From positions 1-6,216 of the forward strand of contig DIHI01000132.1 in NCBI GenBank assembly GCA_002420085.1: a stretch of DNA of 6,216 nucleotides, in the 5' to 3' direction. The notes beneath the pieces are model-generated. The model was not told where the DNA came from. It did not search any database and saw nothing but the letters and a program-made list of their open reading frames with translations. The translations under genes and the position numbers were made by a program. The DNA comes from Lysobacterales bacterium UBA5700. GTDB taxonomy: Bacteria > Pseudomonadota > Gammaproteobacteria > Xanthomonadales > Xanthomonadaceae. Positions 1-6,156 of this stretch are shown here, in pieces (positions within the stretch are counted from its first letter, which is position 1; each line of letters opens with the position of its first letter).

Positions 1-734
1 TGCTGCGCCGTGAACTGAGCGAACGCTATCAGGGCAGCCTGCTCGGCTGGGGCTGGGCGTTGATCCATCCGGTCGCACAGTTGGCGGCACTGAGCCTGGT
101 GTTCACCCATCTGCTGCCGGCACGACCGGGTGGCGCCCTGCCCTACGCCGCCTTCCTGGCGCTTGGCCTGTGGCCCTGGCAACTGTTCGCCAATGCCGTC
201 GCCCGGGCCAATGGCGCATTGACCGGCAATGCCGCCCTGCTCGGCAAGGTGCCGATCTCGCCGCTGCTGTTCGTAGCGAGTCGAGTGCTGGCCAGCCAAT
301 TGCCGGACCTGCTCGGCTTCGCCGCCATCCTGGCCGTACTCCTGGCCTGGCTCGACGGTCTCGACCTCATCGGCCTGCCGTTGCTGCTGCCGGCCCTGGC
401 GACCCTGCTGCTGTGGAGTCTGGCGATCTCGATCCTGGTTGCCGTGGTGCAGGTGTTTGCCCGCGACACCGAGCATGGCACCGGGCAACTGCTGATGCTC
501 GGATTCTTCCTGTCGCCGGTGCTGTACGACCGGAACCTGTTGCCGCCGTCGATCGCCTGGCCGCTGGCGCTGAATCCACTCGCCGCCCCGATCGAAACCA
601 TGCGCGCTGCGCTGACCGGCACCTCACCGCCCTGGCCGGCACTGGCGATCTCACTGCTGGCAGCCATCGCCGCACTCTACCTGGCGCTGATCCTGTACCG
701 GCGTGCCCGGCCGCATCTGGAGGACTTCCTGTGA
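1..734 (+). CDS. wzm: O-antigen/polysaccharide ABC transporter permease (Wzm-type), 5' partial
   Basis: This is the inner-membrane permease half of an ABC-2 polysaccharide exporter. It would carry undecaprenyl-linked O-antigen from the cytoplasm to the periplasm. The frame is open from base 3, giving 243 visible residues. The visible N-terminus (LRRELSERYQGSLLGWGW) matches the amphipathic entry of the family, commonly seen as 'lRYrgSvLGflWs'. The ATG/TTG-type start at base 60 is therefore internal, and the true start lies upstream of the window. About 20 residues seem missing against a usual length near 260. Hydrophobic segments follow at roughly visible residues 24-42, 50-70, 98-120, 122-152 and 210-232. 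A typical conserved stretch runs from 'LGLWPWQLF' to 'LLGKVPIS'. The stop overlaps the GTG start of the ATPase by 4 bases, as expected for a coupled Wzm-Wzt pair. The family assignment is secure; the exact substrate cannot be read from the sequence. Confidence 0.9.
   Translation, partial: LRRELSERYQGSLLGWGWALIHPVAQLAALSLVFTHLLPARPGGALPYAAFLALGLWPWQLFANAVARANGALTGNAALLGKVPISPLLFVASRVLASQLPDLLGFAAILAVLLAWLDGLDLIGLPLLLPALATLLLWSLAISILVAVVQVFARDTEHGTGQLLMLGFFLSPVLYDRNLLPPSIAWPLALNPLAAPIETMRAALTGTSPPWPALAISLLAAIAALYLALILYRRARPHLEDFL
719..723 (+). promoter_or_regulatory. Shine-Dalgarno GGAGG that fixes the GTG start of wzt
   Basis: GGAGG lies 7 bases before the GTG at 731, inside the last codons of the permease gene. 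The reading frame stays open far upstream, so this site together with the 4-base overlap (GTGA) decides the ATPase start. Confidence 0.7.
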
Positions 735-1924
735 GCGGCGGCCGGCCCCTGCTGTGCGTGCGCGACCTCGGCAAGCGCTACCCGGTGGTCGGTCAGCGCC
801 GCGACCGCCTGCGCGCCCTGTGGGACATCGCCCGCGGCCGTCCACCGGAACGCACCGTGCCGGTGCTCTCGGGCATTGGCTTCAAGGTCCATCGGGGTGA
901 ATCGCTGGCCATCATCGGCGTCAACGGCGCCGGCAAATCGACCCTGCTCAAGCTGATCACCGGCGTGCTGACGCCGAGCACCGGCTCGGTCGAAGTCAAC
1001 GGCTCGGTCGCGGCCCTGCTCGAACTCGGCGCTGGCTTCCATGCCGAACACAGCGGCCGCGACAACGTCCGGATGGCCGCCGCCCTGCATGGCCTGACCG
1101 GTGCCGCCCTCGAAGCCAAGCTGCCCGAGATCGAAGCCTTCGCCGAGATCGGCCACTACATCGACGAGCCGGTCAAGCACTACTCCTCAGGCATGGTGGT
1201 GCGGCTGGGCTTCGCCGTGGTGGCCGCGCTCAAACCGGACCTGCTGATCACCGACGAAGTGCTGGCGGTCGGCGACGAGAGCTTCCAGAAGAAATGCATC
1301 GCCTGGCTCGATGGCTACCTCGCCGACGGCGGCACCCTGCTGTTGGTCAGCCACAGCATGTTCCACGTCCAAAAGCTCTGTCGGCGTGCCCTCTGGTTGC
1401 ACAAGGGCAAGCTCCAGGCGCTCGGTGACGTGTTCGAGGTCAGCCAGCGCTACCTGGCCTGGCACGAGCGGCGGCACCTGGCCGAGGCCGACGCCCGGGT
1501 AGCCGCTGGACTCGACTACTCGATCGCCGAGGTCATGCTCAACGGTGAATCGACCCGCACCCTCGACGGCCTGGCGATGGGCGACGGACTGCGGGTCGAA
1601 ACCATCCTGCGCGCCCGCGACGGCCGACCACCGGTGCTGGCGATGGGTGTGGTCCGCGCTGACGGCACACCGATCTACGGCACCGTGTCGGAAGTTGCCG
1701 GCATCGTCCCCTTCGACCTGGGCGAGGGTCGCTTTCGCTTCCGATTCGAGATCGCGCCACTCGAACTGTTGCCGGGCAACTACCGCCTGCGTCTGCACCC
1801 GATGGACCCGGAAGGCTTGCGGCTGTTCGAGACCGTCGAGCGCGGCTTCTCGATTCGCGGCCAGAGCCGGGAACTCGGTCTGGTCAGGTTGCCGCTGCGT
1901 TGGCTGGATGACGCCAATGACTGA
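731..1924 (+). CDS. wzt: O-antigen ABC transporter ATP-binding protein with C-terminal substrate-recognition domain (Wzt-type)
   Basis: This 397-residue cytoplasmic ATPase powers the Wzm permease. The nucleotide-binding domain has Walker A at residues 63-71 (GVNGAGKST), the signature YSSGM at 151-155, Walker B LLITDE at 171-176 followed by VLAVGD, and the H-loop His208 in VSHS. The stretch around residues 96-103 (LLELGAGF) has no glutamine Q-loop, which is usual in Wzt/TagH-type ATPases. After about residue 245 comes an extra region of about 150 residues ending in a beta-rich section (RFRFRFEIAPLELLPGNYRL). This matches the Wzt C-terminal beta-sandwich. In E. coli O8/O9a that domain binds the terminal cap of the finished chain and gives export specificity. 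The start is the GTG at 731, supported by a good Shine-Dalgarno site; the upstream open frame overlaps the permease and is not coding. It overlaps the next gene by 8 bases. The ATPase call is very secure; the C-terminal domain call rests on position, length and pattern. Confidence 0.95.
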   Translation: MSGGRPLLCVRDLGKRYPVVGQRRDRLRALWDIARGRPPERTVPVLSGIGFKVHRGESLAIIGVNGAGKSTLLKLITGVLTPSTGSVEVNGSVAALLELGAGFHAEHSGRDNVRMAAALHGLTGAALEAKLPEIEAFAEIGHYIDEPVKHYSSGMVVRLGFAVVAALKPDLLITDEVLAVGDESFQKKCIAWLDGYLADGGTLLLVSHSMFHVQKLCRRALWLHKGKLQALGDVFEVSQRYLAWHERRHLAEADARVAAGLDYSIAEVMLNGESTRTLDGLAMGDGLRVETILRARDGRPPVLAMGVVRADGTPIYGTVSEVAGIVPFDLGEGRFRFRFEIAPLELLPGNYRLRLHPMDPEGLRLFETVERGFSIRGQSRELGLVRLPLRWLDDAND

Positions 1925-2771
1925 GCTACCGACCGTGATCGTGCCGGTGTTCAATGCCATCACCGAACTGGATGCCTGCCTGGCCAGTCTCGATCGCACC
2001 CTGCCGGCCGGCAGCCGCGTGCAGATCGCCGACGACGCCTCGACCGATCCACGAATCGCCACCCTGATCCGCACCTGGATCGCGCGCAGCCGACTGGCCA
2101 TCAGCCATGTCCGTCGTCCGCACAACCTCGGTTTCATCGGCAATGTCGAACGCGCCATGGCCGAGACCGACCCGGCCGACGTGGTTCTGCTCAATTCAGA
2201 CACCCTGGCCACGCTCGGTTGGCTGGAGCGGATCGCCGCCTGCGCGGCCAGCGACCCGCGCATCGCGACCATCACACCGTGGTCGAACAACGCCGAGATT
2301 TGCAGCTTCCCGCGCTTCTGCGAAGCCAATCCGATGCCCGATGACCCGGATCGGATCGCCCAGGCCGCTGCCAGCGCCGGCCCGCCACACTACCCGGACC
2401 TGCCGACCGCCGTCGGCTTCTGCATGTACATCCGGCGCGCCGCCTGGCGCCACTGCGGCGGCTTCGACGCCGCCACCTTCGGGCGCGGCTATGGCGAGGA
2501 AAACGACTTCAGTCTGCGGGTCGAGGGCCTCGGCTGGCGCAACGTGCTGTGCGACGACGCCTATGTCGGCCATCGGGGTCACGCCTCGTTCGGCCCACTC
2601 GGGGAAACACCGGGTGGCGAGAACCTGCGCCGCCTCACCATCCGCTGGCCGGACTACAACGCGCGCATCGCCCGTTACATCCTCGACGACCCGCTGCGCC
2701 CCCTGCGCGAACGGATCGAGGCGCGTCTGCACAGTCTGCCCGACGACAGCGAGCAGTTGCCATTATTGTGA
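1917..2771 (+). CDS. Glycosyltransferase family 2 (GT-A fold), O-antigen synthesis
   Basis: This 284-residue enzyme is predicted to transfer a sugar from a nucleotide-sugar donor onto the growing O-antigen at the cytoplasmic face of the inner membrane. The N-terminus TVIVPVFNA (residues 6-14) and the acidic pair D39-D40 in 'IADDAST' are the classical GT2 nucleotide-binding strand. N93-S94-D95-T96 stands at the DXD metal-binding position. 'TPWSNNAEI' follows, a stretch typical of one GT2 subgroup. 'GYGEENDF' (191-198) supplies the acidic ED-type catalytic motif, and 'GHRGHASFG' follows it. No membrane segment is evident. The ATG at 1917 overlaps the wzt stop by 8 bases, and the longer upstream frame lies inside wzt and is a shadow. 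Donor, acceptor and linkage cannot be deduced. It is the last gene before the compositionally odd segment. Confidence 0.9.
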   Translation: MTELPTVIVPVFNAITELDACLASLDRTLPAGSRVQIADDASTDPRIATLIRTWIARSRLAISHVRRPHNLGFIGNVERAMAETDPADVVLLNSDTLATLGWLERIAACAASDPRIATITPWSNNAEICSFPRFCEANPMPDDPDRIAQAAASAGPPHYPDLPTAVGFCMYIRRAAWRHCGGFDAATFGRGYGEENDFSLRVEGLGWRNVLCDDAYVGHRGHASFGPLGETPGGENLRRLTIRWPDYNARIARYILDDPLRPLRERIEARLHSLPDDSEQLPLL

Positions 2772-2831
2772 CCTCGGCCATGACCTGCCTGCGGCGCAAC
2801 GCCATTCACCTCACCCTACCGCGTGCCGACA

Positions 2832-2840
2832 TGATAGATT
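2832..2840 (+). promoter_or_regulatory. Possible extended -10 promoter before the 58-residue gene
   Basis: The sequence TGATAGATT fits the extended -10 pattern TGn-TAnnnT (TAGATT matches 4 of 6 consensus bases, including the key first TA and last T). No convincing -35 box is found 16-18 bases upstream. Transcription would start near 2847, leaving a leader of about 24 bases before the GTG at 2871. It lies in the first non-coding stretch after three overlapping genes, where a new promoter would be needed if the segment was inserted. The evidence is weak. Confidence 0.25.
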
Positions 2841-2870
2841 TGAAGCAATCTCAAGCTTGTAGAGCGTCAC

Positions 2871-3047
2871 GTGTCAAGCAAGGTTGCCCACGAAGTCACC
2901 GTCGACTACGGCCCGGATGGCTCGATCCGCGTCGATGAAGAATCGTTGCTCAAATCGCCAAAGGTACACAAGCAGCTCGCGGCCGCCGAAAATTGGCGCA
3001 GTTGCACGGACTGGTTCGCATGGGTGGACAACGCGCCATGCCACTGA
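2871..3047 (+). CDS. Small protein of unknown function (58 residues)
   Basis: I do not recognise this gene. The frame starts at GTG 2871; an in-frame stop lies at 2841-2843, and no other ATG, GTG or TTG occurs between, so the start is unambiguous if the gene is real. The product is hydrophilic with an orderly look. It begins with a beta-like stretch (HEVTVDYGPDGSIRVDEE, residues 7-24), followed by a charged helix-like part (SPKVHKQLAAAENW, 29-42). The tail carries three tryptophans and two cysteines (W42, C45, W48, W51, C57). Early codons favour G or C at the third position (GTC ACC GTC GAC TAC GGC), which supports coding. There is no signal peptide or membrane segment, and the ribosome binding site is weak. 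Its end overlaps a short ATG frame (3038) by 10 bases. It could be a complete small cytoplasmic protein or the N-terminal remnant of a longer one. Confidence 0.5.
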   Translation: MSSKVAHEVTVDYGPDGSIRVDEESLLKSPKVHKQLAAAENWRSCTDWFAWVDNAPCH

Positions 3048-3048
3048 A

Positions 3049-3055
3049 AAAAAAC
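3049..3055 (+). other. Canonical -1 slippery heptamer A AAA AAC in a run of eight A
   Basis: In the frame opened by ATG 3038 (CCA CTG AAA AAA AAC) the last seven bases form the X XXY YYZ heptamer in the correct phase. Unshifted reading stops after 11 residues at 3071-3073. A -1 slip enters the frame of the two-helix membrane ORF, which is then open to 3396. A GGTGG at 3023-3027 could serve ATG 3038 as a ribosome binding site. The run could equally mark an indel hotspot. Confidence 0.3.
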
Positions 3056-3105
3056 GCTCCCGCCAACGGCTGACGCCGCACCTGCTGCATAGACCGGATC
3101 GACTC

Positions 3106-3396
3106 GTGACCGAGGGAGAAGGAAGCGCCAACTCGTTGACTGTGTTTCTGTTTTTCTACGCGATCGCCGGTTACGTCTTTCTAAATCGATTTCGTCTGCT
3201 AAAACAGTTCATTTCTACGACTGACACACTGCTGTATATCTACGCGACCACTGCCGCAATTCCGCTGTTATTTCTCGTCAACTGGATAGCGAAAACGGAC
3301 TTCTCCGCGCGCTCCTTGCTTTCGTGGAAACTCCCCTGGTTGCGCTTTCGCCACTGCTCTCCAATCGCAATACCACACAGCAATACACACGCATGA
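3106..3396 (+). CDS. Putative small membrane protein, unknown function; possibly truncated
   Basis: I do not recognise this frame. From GTG 3106 it gives 96 residues; a TTG start at 3136 (86 residues) is an alternative, lying 12 bases after an AGGA. Two clear hydrophobic segments appear: 'LTVFLFFYAIAGYVFL' at about residues 11-26 and 'LLYIYATTAAIPLLFLVNWI' at about 41-60. They are separated by a basic loop (NRFRLLKQF). Such a hydrophobic pattern is hard to get by chance in a GC-rich shadow frame, and the same stretch has the lowest GC of the window. After about residue 63 the sequence loses this character and the frame runs to a stop (TGA 3394-3396) overlapping the methyltransferase ATG. The C-terminal third may therefore be out-of-context readthrough after a deletion junction. 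A -1 shift at the A run (3047-3054) would join it to ATG 3038 and give 119 residues. A real small membrane gene and a gene remnant are both possible. Confidence 0.4.
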   Translation: MTEGEGSANSLTVFLFFYAIAGYVFLNRFRLLKQFISTTDTLLYIYATTAAIPLLFLVNWIAKTDFSARSLLSWKLPWLRFRHCSPIAIPHSNTHA

Positions 3397-4274
3397 CCGA
3401 CCCCGACACGCCACCCCGTCCCCTGCCCTTCACCGGCGAGCGTTTCACCCCCGAGTGCGTGCGGGAAATCTGGTACGAGCATTGGCATCGCTATGCCTTC
3501 GCGCTGCCGCTGGCACGCGCTCGGCGAGTGCTGGATGCCGCCTGTGGCGAAGGCTACGGCAGTGCCCTGCTGGCCGGGGTGGCCGACACGGTGCTTGGGA
3601 TCGATCGCTCGGCCGAGGCGATCGAGCATGCCCGTCAGCGCTATGGCCAGTTGCCGGGGGTCCGCTTCGAGCCGGCCGATGTCACTCGACTCGATCACCT
3701 GCCCGATGCCAGCTTCGACCTGATCGTCAGCCTCGAAACGCTGGAGCATGTCGAGGCACAGGAACGCCTGATCGACGGCTTCGCGCGCCTGCTGGCACCG
3801 ACCGGTGTGCTGTTGATTTCCACACCCGATCGGACCGTCTACAACGCCCAGGGCGGCGAGCCCAATCCATTCCACGTGCGTGAACTGGAACGCGCCGAGT
3901 TCGAGCACCTGCTGGCGGGTCGATTCGCGCATCGACGGCTGTTCGGCCAGAAGCTGCTGTTCGCCTCGGCCCTGTGGTCGCTCGACCCGCCAGGGGCCGG
4001 CGCGTCCGGCTGGCGCATCGACTGCGAGTCGAACGGCGCGATCGCCAGCGGCCCGGCCTGGCCACCGGTGTACTACCTCGCGGCCTGCGCGCACCATGGC
4101 GAGCCCCTGGCCGGTCTGCCCGGACTCAGCCTGTTCGGCGATGCCGACGAGCAGGTCTATCGCCACTATGACGACGAAGTGCGTCGGCACATCGCCGCCG
4201 GTCATCGACTGGCCGAGTTGGAAGCCGAACTGACCCGGCTGCGCGCCGAACAGGCTGCACGCCATGGCCAGTGA
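3393..4274 (+). CDS. Class I SAM-dependent methyltransferase with C-terminal coiled coil, O-antigen locus
   Basis: This 293-residue protein is a Rossmann-fold methyltransferase. Motif I is VLDAACGEGYG (residues 46-56). The acidic ribose-binding residue is D71 in 'VLGIDRS', followed by the acidic D96 in 'ADVTRL'. 'FDLIVSLETLEHVE' (108-121) is the post-II/motif IV region, and 'GVLLISTPD' is the next core strand. The N-terminus 'FTGERFTPE...EHWHRYAFAL' is the hallmark lead-in of methyltransferases found in O-antigen and glycan clusters. The last 30 or so residues (RLAELEAELTRLRAEQAA) form a heptad-like charged coiled coil. The role is probably methylation of a sugar, perhaps the terminal residue of the chain, which the Wzt C-terminal domain could then read. 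That role is inference. I chose ATG 3393 because the family motif starts soon after and ATGA overlaps the preceding stop by 4 bases. No good Shine-Dalgarno site is visible, and an in-frame GTG at 3324 adds only uncharacteristic residues. Its end overlaps the next gene by 11 bases. Confidence 0.88.
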   Translation: MTDPDTPPRPLPFTGERFTPECVREIWYEHWHRYAFALPLARARRVLDAACGEGYGSALLAGVADTVLGIDRSAEAIEHARQRYGQLPGVRFEPADVTRLDHLPDASFDLIVSLETLEHVEAQERLIDGFARLLAPTGVLLISTPDRTVYNAQGGEPNPFHVRELERAEFEHLLAGRFAHRRLFGQKLLFASALWSLDPPGAGASGWRIDCESNGAIASGPAWPPVYYLAACAHHGEPLAGLPGLSLFGDADEQVYRHYDDEVRRHIAAGHRLAELEAELTRLRAEQAARHGQ

Positions 4275-5166
4275 GCCGATCGCCGCCGCCATCACGGCGG
4301 TGGTGGTCAGTCATTACAGCGGCGCGACGCTCGGCGAATGCCTGCGCCGGCTGCTGGCAGCGGACCAGGTCGGGCACGTGATTGTGATCGACAACGGTTC
4401 GGGCGACGATTCGCTGACCATCGCCCGAACGGCGGCCGCCGCCAACCCGCGCATCACAGTGCTGGCCCGGACCGACAATCCCGGTTTCGCGGTCGCCTGC
4501 AACCAGGGCGCCGAGCGCGCCAGCACCGATTGGCTGGCCATGGTCAACCCGGATCTGATGGTCGAGCCCGACACCCTGGCACGGTTGCAGGCGGCACTGA
4601 TCGTCGAGCCCGAACTCGGCCTGATCGGCGCCGAACAGGTCGATGCCGAGGGCCGCCTCGACCCGGCGGTGCGCCGCCGCGATCCGTCGCTGATCGCCCT
4701 GCTGGCGAGCGCCGGCCGTGCCGATTTCACCATCGCCCGCGATCCCGATCGCCGCGTACAACGGGTCGATGCCATCTCCGGAGCCCTGATGCTGATGCCG
4801 ACCGAACTGTTCCGTCACATCGGTGGGTTCGATCCCGGCTATCGCCTGCACGTCGAGGATCTCGACCTGTGCCGTCGCGTGCGCCGGGCCGGCCGCGCGG
4901 TGGCGATCGCCAACGATGTCCGGGTGCTGCATGTGCGCGGGGTATCGAGCCGGCGCCGACCGATCTGGGTCGAATGGCACAAGCATCGCGGCATCTGGCG
5001 TTATTTCAATACCTTCGAGGCCGCCCAGGTGTCTGCACCGCTGCGCGGGCTGGTGGCGCTGGCGGTCGCCCTGCACTTTCTGCTGGCCGCCGTGCGTGCC
5101 GGCTGGCGGACATGGCGCCATCGCACTGCCGATTCGGCCACCGCCAGGGCAGGCCATACGCGGTAG
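4264..5166 (+). CDS. Glycosyltransferase family 2, rhamnosyltransferase-like
   Basis: This 300-residue GT2 enzyme is predicted to add a sugar, possibly rhamnose, to the O-antigen. The N-terminal strand is 'ITAVVVSHYSG' and the nucleotide-binding acidic residue is D43 in 'VIVIDNGSGD'. 'NPGFAVACNQG' (72-82) is the motif usual in WbbL/RfbF-type rhamnosyltransferases. N95-P96-D97 is the DXD equivalent, 'AISGALMLMP' follows, and 'HVEDLDLCRRVRRAG' (196-210) carries the catalytic ED region. The later 'HKHRGIWRYF' resembles the membrane-associated C-terminal segment of this subgroup. One hydrophobic stretch (about 257-280) is a likely membrane anchor or amphipathic helix. ATG 4264 overlaps the methyltransferase stop by 11 bases, so translation is probably coupled; no strong ribosome binding site is seen. 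The stop TAG (5164-5166) is shared with a candidate -10 box for etfA. The GT2 call is secure; the sugar specificity is only suggested by family resemblance. Confidence 0.9.
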   Translation: MASEPIAAAITAVVVSHYSGATLGECLRRLLAADQVGHVIVIDNGSGDDSLTIARTAAAANPRITVLARTDNPGFAVACNQGAERASTDWLAMVNPDLMVEPDTLARLQAALIVEPELGLIGAEQVDAEGRLDPAVRRRDPSLIALLASAGRADFTIARDPDRRVQRVDAISGALMLMPTELFRHIGGFDPGYRLHVEDLDLCRRVRRAGRAVAIANDVRVLHVRGVSSRRRPIWVEWHKHRGIWRYFNTFEAAQVSAPLRGLVALAVALHFLLAAVRAGWRTWRHRTADSATARAGHTR

Positions 5167-5169
5167 AAT
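5164..5169 (+). promoter_or_regulatory. Candidate -10 box (TAGAAT) for etfA
   Basis: TAGAAT matches the sigma-70 -10 consensus at 5 of 6 positions and overlaps the stop codon of the preceding glycosyltransferase. Transcription would begin near 5176, giving a leader of about 34 bases to the etfA ATG. The -35 position (around 5141-5146) is GC-rich and poor. Independent expression of a housekeeping gene next to a variable LPS cluster makes a promoter here likely, but the match alone is modest. Confidence 0.4.
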
Positions 5170-5196
5170 CGTCGGCTGGTCGCCACAGCGCTATCC

Positions 5197-5202
5197 GAGG
5201 AA
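5197..5202 (+). promoter_or_regulatory. Shine-Dalgarno GAGGAA for etfA
   Basis: GAGGAA ends 7 bases before ATG 5210, a normal spacing. It supports this ATG over the long upstream extension of the frame, which lies inside the glycosyltransferase gene. Confidence 0.65.
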
Positions 5203-5209
5203 GCAACGC

Positions 5210-6151
5210 ATGAGCAAGGTTCTGATCGTCGCCGAACATCTCGACGGCAAACTCAACCCATCGGTCGGCAAGTGTGTGAGTGCCGCCCTGGCCCTGAAGC
5301 CGGAATCGATCGCCGTGGCGGTGCTGTCCGACGCGCCGGACGCGATCGCCGCCGAAGCCGCCCGGCTGACCGGCGTCGATGTCGTGCTCCGGGTTGCCCA
5401 CTCGGCCAATGGCCATGCCATCGCCCAGGTGCTGGCGCCGCAGATCGCCGCCCTCGCCCAGGGTTACAGCCATGTGTTCGGGCCGAGCACGACCTTCGGC
5501 AAGGACGTCATGCCCTGCGTGGCCGCCCTGCTCGGCGCACCCCAGGTGAGCGACCTGATGACGGTCGAAGGCGAGCGCCGATTCACCCGGCCGATCTATG
5601 CCGGCAATGCCATCATCACCGTCGAAGCGCCGGACGGCGTGCCGGTGGTCGCCACCATCCGGATCGCATCGTGGCCTGCGGTCGGCTGCGAGGGTTCGGC
5701 CCGCATCGAAGCGGTGACGCTCGATGTCGCCCTGCCCGGCCACAGCCGCTTCGTCGAACTCAAGCAGGGCAGCAGCGACCGCCCCGACCTGCAAAGTGCC
5801 AACCGAGTGGTTTCCGGCGGTCGCGGCGTCGGCTCGGCCGACAACTTCGCAATCATCTTCTCGCTGGCCGATAAGCTCAAGGCCGGCGTCGGTGCCTCGC
5901 GCGCGGCCGTCGATGCCGGCTACGTGCCGAACGACATGCAGGTCGGCCAGACCGGCAAGATCATCGCACCCGATCTCTACCTCGCGATCGGCATCTCCGG
6001 TGCCATCCAGCACCTCACCGGCATCAAGGACGCCGGCACGATCGTTGCGATCAACAAGGACGCCGAAGCCCCGATCTTCGAGATCGCCGACATCGGTCTG
6101 GTCGGCGACCTGTTCAAGATCGTGCCCGAGTTGGAGCAGGCGTTGGCCTGA
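5210..6151 (+). CDS. etfA: Electron transfer flavoprotein alpha subunit
   Basis: EtfA pairs with EtfB to form the soluble FAD/AMP flavoprotein that passes electrons from acyl-CoA and other dehydrogenases to ETF:ubiquinone oxidoreductase. The product has 313 residues, the normal bacterial length. The N-terminal domain starts '[10 protein letters not shown]' and contains '[23 protein letters not shown]' features and 'RPIYAGNAI'. The FAD domain begins near '[11 protein letters not shown]' (199-209), with R205 in the position that contacts the flavin. It continues with '[19 protein letters not shown]' and the ETF-alpha signature running from L256 to N282 ([13 protein letters not shown]...AIN). 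The end, '[14 protein letters not shown]', is intact. etfB, often its immediate neighbour, is not in the window on either side. The gene follows the LPS genes in the same direction after a 43-base gap, has its own Shine-Dalgarno site and probably its own promoter. It marks the conserved flank of the LPS locus known from Xanthomonas. Confidence 0.97.
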   Translation: MSKVLIVAEHLDGKLNPSVGKCVSAALALKPESIAVAVLSDAPDAIAAEAARLTGVDVVLRVAHSANGHAIAQVLAPQIAALAQGYSHVFGPSTTFGKDVMPCVAALLGAPQVSDLMTVEGERRFTRPIYAGNAIITVEAPDGVPVVATIRIASWPAVGCEGSARIEAVTLDVALPGHSRFVELKQGSSDRPDLQSANRVVSGGRGVGSADNFAIIFSLADKLKAGVGASRAAVDAGYVPNDMQVGQTGKIIAPDLYLAIGISGAIQHLTGIKDAGTIVAINKDAEAPIFEIADIGLVGDLFKIVPELEQALA

Positions 6152-6156
6152 GGTGC

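Larger units (their letters stand above)
2772..3392. other. Low-GC segment interrupting the LPS gene run (possible insertion or remnant)
   Basis: These 621 bases separate two otherwise tightly overlapping gene runs. Hand-counted GC is 50% for 3121-3180, 38% for 3181-3240, 52% for 3241-3300 and 60% for 3301-3360. A sample at 4561-4620 inside a neighbouring gene gives 70%. The segment holds a 58-residue frame, a hydrophobic frame and a run of eight A at 3047-3054. I see no transposase, inverted-repeat ends, target duplication, tRNA or clear rho-independent terminator. The atypical composition suggests acquisition by recombination, which is common in O-antigen loci. Decay of an older gene in place is the alternative. 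Confidence 0.6.

Noticed and set aside
170..730. Upstream extension of the wzt frame (ATG at 170)
   Set aside because: Lies wholly inside the permease gene in another frame; a good Shine-Dalgarno site and the family N-terminus support GTG 731.
1187..2329. Minus-strand frame of 380 codons across wzt and the first glycosyltransferase
   Set aside because: Spans two well-supported plus-strand genes and has no domain-like features.
2840..2845. TTGAAG as a -35 box for the 58-residue gene
   Set aside because: No -10-like hexamer at 16-18 bases downstream before the GTG.
2852..2859. Palindrome CAAGCTTG as an operator
   Set aside because: Only eight bases, single copy, no partner site; expected by chance.
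3130..3155. Rho-independent terminator (CAAC/GTTG followed by a T run)
   Set aside because: Stem of four with a two-base loop cannot form, and the T run lies inside the hydrophobic frame.
3324..3392. Alternative GTG start of the methyltransferase
   Set aside because: No ribosome binding site, and the added residues lack family character; ATG 3393 directly precedes the conserved N-terminal motif.
3240..4295. Long minus-strand frame of 351 codons over the methyltransferase
   Set aside because: Antisense shadow in GC-rich DNA; no recognisable motif, and the plus strand carries clear methyltransferase motifs.
4126..5157. Minus-strand frame of 343 codons opposite the second glycosyltransferase
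   Set aside because: Shadow frame; low-complexity composition and no motif.
5006..6013. Minus-strand frame of 335 codons opposite etfA
   Set aside because: etfA is certain on the plus strand; the reverse frame is asparagine/histidine/glycine-type noise typical of GC-rich antisense.
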